NCBI GenBank assembly: GCA_009780445.1
Contig: WRAA01000110.1
Span: forward strand, 1 to 6,690
From: Defluviitaleaceae bacterium
Lineage (GTDB): Bacteria; Bacillota; Clostridia; Lachnospirales; WRAA01
Direction of reading: 5' to 3'
Length of the DNA: 6,690 nt
In this document: piece by piece, positions 5,657 through 6,690 of the stretch
How positions within the stretch are numbered: position 1 is the stretch's first letter
Layout: every line of letters begins with the position of its first letter
Made by a program: the position numbers and the translations under genes
The notes under the pieces: model-generated
What the model was told of the DNA's origin: nothing
Databases searched by the model: none
What the model saw: only the letters and a program-made list of their open reading frames with translations

Positions 5657-5691
5657 GCTCCGCAATACAATAGAGGAACAGGAGGACGAGC

Positions 5692-6129
5692 ATGAGAACC
5701 ACTTTCATCGCCAAACCTGCGCAGCTTGAGCGCAAGTGGTATGTCGTTGACGCCGAAGGCCAGACGCTCGGCCGTTTGTCGTCAGAGATCGCGAAGATCC
5801 TGCGCGGCAAGCACAAGCCGATCTTCACCCCACACGTAGACACAGGCGACCACGTTATCGTCATAAATGCCGAAAAGATCAAGGTAACGGGAAATAAGAT
5901 GGACGACAAGATCTACCGCCGCCACACAGGCCACCCCGGCGGCCTGAAGGAAACTACCCTGCGCGTGATGATGCAGACCAAACCCACACAGGTTCTGCGC
6001 CTTGCCTTAAAGGGTATGCTGCCCAAGAACACCCTTGGCCGCGCCTGCCTTGGCAAGCTGAACGTGTACGCGGGCCCCGAGCATCCGCACCAAGCACAGA
6101 AACCGGAAGCTCTCACAATAACATACTAA
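5692..6129 (+). CDS. rplM: 50S ribosomal protein L13
   Basis: L13 is an early-assembling 23S rRNA-binding protein of the large subunit. The 145 residues match the family length. Hallmarks are TFIAKPAQLERKWYVVDAEG (4-23), TLGRLSSEIAKILRGKHKP (25-43), FTPHVDTGDHVIVINAEKI (45-63), YRRHTGHPGGLKE (75-87), ALKGMLPKNTLGR (105-117) and the C-terminal VYAGPEHPHQAQKPEAL. The ATG has GGAGG (5681-5685) 6 nt upstream. It begins 35 nt after rplQ and 15 nt before rpsI. In many Firmicutes energy-coupling-factor transporter genes and truA lie between rplQ and rplM; here they are absent and the L13-S9 pair may be read from the same transcript as the alpha operon. Confidence 0.98.
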   Translation: MRTTFIAKPAQLERKWYVVDAEGQTLGRLSSEIAKILRGKHKPIFTPHVDTGDHVIVINAEKIKVTGNKMDDKIYRRHTGHPGGLKETTLRVMMQTKPTQVLRLALKGMLPKNTLGRACLGKLNVYAGPEHPHQAQKPEALTITY

Positions 6130-6144
6130 CGGAAGGAGGATAAC

Positions 6145-6537
6145 ATGAGCGACGCAAGATACTACGGAACAGGCCGCAGAAAAAGCTCTGTCGCGAGGGT
6201 TTACCTCGTTCCCGGCAACGGCAAGATCACCATCAACAAGCGCGATATCGACGAATACTTCGGCCTTGAAACCCTCAAGCTGATCGTGAAGCAGCCGCTG
6301 GAGCTTACGCAGACCTTGGCACGCTTCGATGTCCGCGTGAATGTTTTCGGCGGGGGCTACACAGGCCAGGCCGGAGCGATCCGCCACGGCATCTCCCGCG
6401 CACTGCTCGATGCAGACGCGGAGCTTCGCCCGGCTCTGAAGAAAGCCGGCTTCCTCACGCGGGACCCGCGCATGAAGGAACGCAAGAAGTACGGCCTTAA
6501 AGGCGCAAGGCGCGCACCACAGTTCTCCAAGAGATAA
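6145..6537 (+). CDS. rpsI: 30S ribosomal protein S9
   Basis: S9 sits in the head of the small subunit, and its C-terminal arginine contacts P-site tRNA in known structures. The 130 residues are the standard length and include YYGTGRRKSSVARVYLVPGN (6-25), the INKRDIDEYF helix (30-39), NVFGGGYTGQAGAIRHGISR (66-85), LLDADAELRPALKKAGFLTRD (87-107) and the ending RMKERKKYGLKGARRAPQFS followed by KR. The terminal SKR is fully conserved, so the tRNA-contacting tail is intact. AAGGAGGA (6133-6140) lies 4 nt before the ATG. The gene ends in tandem stops (TAA then TGA) and is followed by a terminator-like hairpin, which suggests that the ribosomal transcript ends here. Confidence 0.98.
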   Translation: MSDARYYGTGRRKSSVARVYLVPGNGKITINKRDIDEYFGLETLKLIVKQPLELTQTLARFDVRVNVFGGGYTGQAGAIRHGISRALLDADAELRPALKKAGFLTRDPRMKERKKYGLKGARRAPQFSKR

Positions 6538-6555
6538 TGAAACACCACCACAAAC

Positions 6556-6580
6556 AAGCGAGCCTCCACAAGGCTCGCTT
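6556..6580 (+). terminator. Probable intrinsic terminator after rpsI
   Basis: AAGCGAGCCT (6556-6565) is the perfect reverse complement of AGGCTCGCTT (6571-6580), giving a 10-bp GC-rich stem with a CCACA loop, 18 nt after the rpsI stop. An A/C-rich stretch precedes it. The sequence that follows, CTTACAT, is only weakly T-rich, so termination may be partial or may need a factor. The position between the ribosomal block and an apparently unrelated gene fits a transcription end. Confidence 0.68.
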
Positions 6581-6601
6581 CTTACATAGGGAGATATAAA
6601 C

Positions 6602-6690
6602 ATGGAACTGCACATAATTCTCAGCATCGTGATCATCGCTCTGCTGCTGCTTGTTGCTCTCCTGACCGCAAGCGGGAAGAGGGCGGCAAA
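6602..6690 (+). CDS. N-terminus of a membrane-anchored protein, cut by the window end
   Basis: An ATG at 6602, preceded by the ribosome-binding-like AGGGAGAT (6587-6594, 7 nt spacing), opens a frame that stays open to the window end (29 complete codons). The visible peptide has an N-terminal hydrophobic run (IILSIVIIALLLLVALL, about 5-21), followed by TASGKRAA with two basic residues, which resembles a signal anchor with the rest in the cytoplasm. I cannot identify the family from this fragment. Proteins such as RmuC begin with a single anchor of this kind, but that is a guess. The gene starts 21 nt after the terminator-like hairpin, so it may have its own promoter or be reached by readthrough. 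Confidence 0.6.
   Translation, partial: MELHIILSIVIIALLLLVALLTASGKRAA

Noticed and set aside
6581..6601. A possible promoter for the last gene (TACATA or GATATA as -10)
   Set aside because: No matching -35 element is visible at proper spacing, and the boxes overlap the ribosome-binding region.

Overview
The window is a stretch of a bacterial ribosomal-protein superoperon. It covers the end of the spc operon, the alpha operon, and the L13-S9 pair, all on the + strand. The organism is most likely a member of the Clostridia, perhaps Oscillospiraceae/Ruminococcaceae-like, with moderately high GC. The case rests on strong GGAGG Shine-Dalgarno sites, TTG and GTG starts, a small KOW-domain protein between map and infA, a zinc-less S4, and an L17 with a large internal extension. 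The family-level placement is inference from memory of such proteins, not a computed tree.

Layout: secY (5' end outside the window) - map - KOW-domain RNA-binding protein - infA - rpmJ - a 116-nt leader - rpsM - rpsK - rpsD - rpoA - rplQ - rplM - rpsI - a 10-bp terminator-like hairpin - the first 29 codons of a gene for a membrane-anchored protein. Apart from the rpmJ-rpsM gap and the gap after rpsI, genes are 2-35 nt apart, so long cotranscripts are likely. No stretch above 300 bases lacks a gene. No RNA genes, CRISPR arrays, insertion sequences or other mobile elements were seen.

The genes supply the translation and export core. SecY is the translocon channel. MetAP removes initiator methionine. 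IF-1, L36, S13, S11, S4, L17, L13 and S9 are initiation or ribosome components. RpoA is the RNA polymerase assembly subunit.

Nothing here looks like an undescribed system. The points worth a second look are modest: the long leader before rpsM, with possible hairpins and a partly sequestered ribosome-binding site; a perfect 7-bp hairpin built on the rpsM stop codon just before the rpsK ribosome-binding site; the expanded L17; three non-ATG starts in the alpha operon; the absence of adk between secY and map; the absence of the ecfA/ecfT/truA genes often found between rplQ and rplM; and the poorly understood KOW protein.
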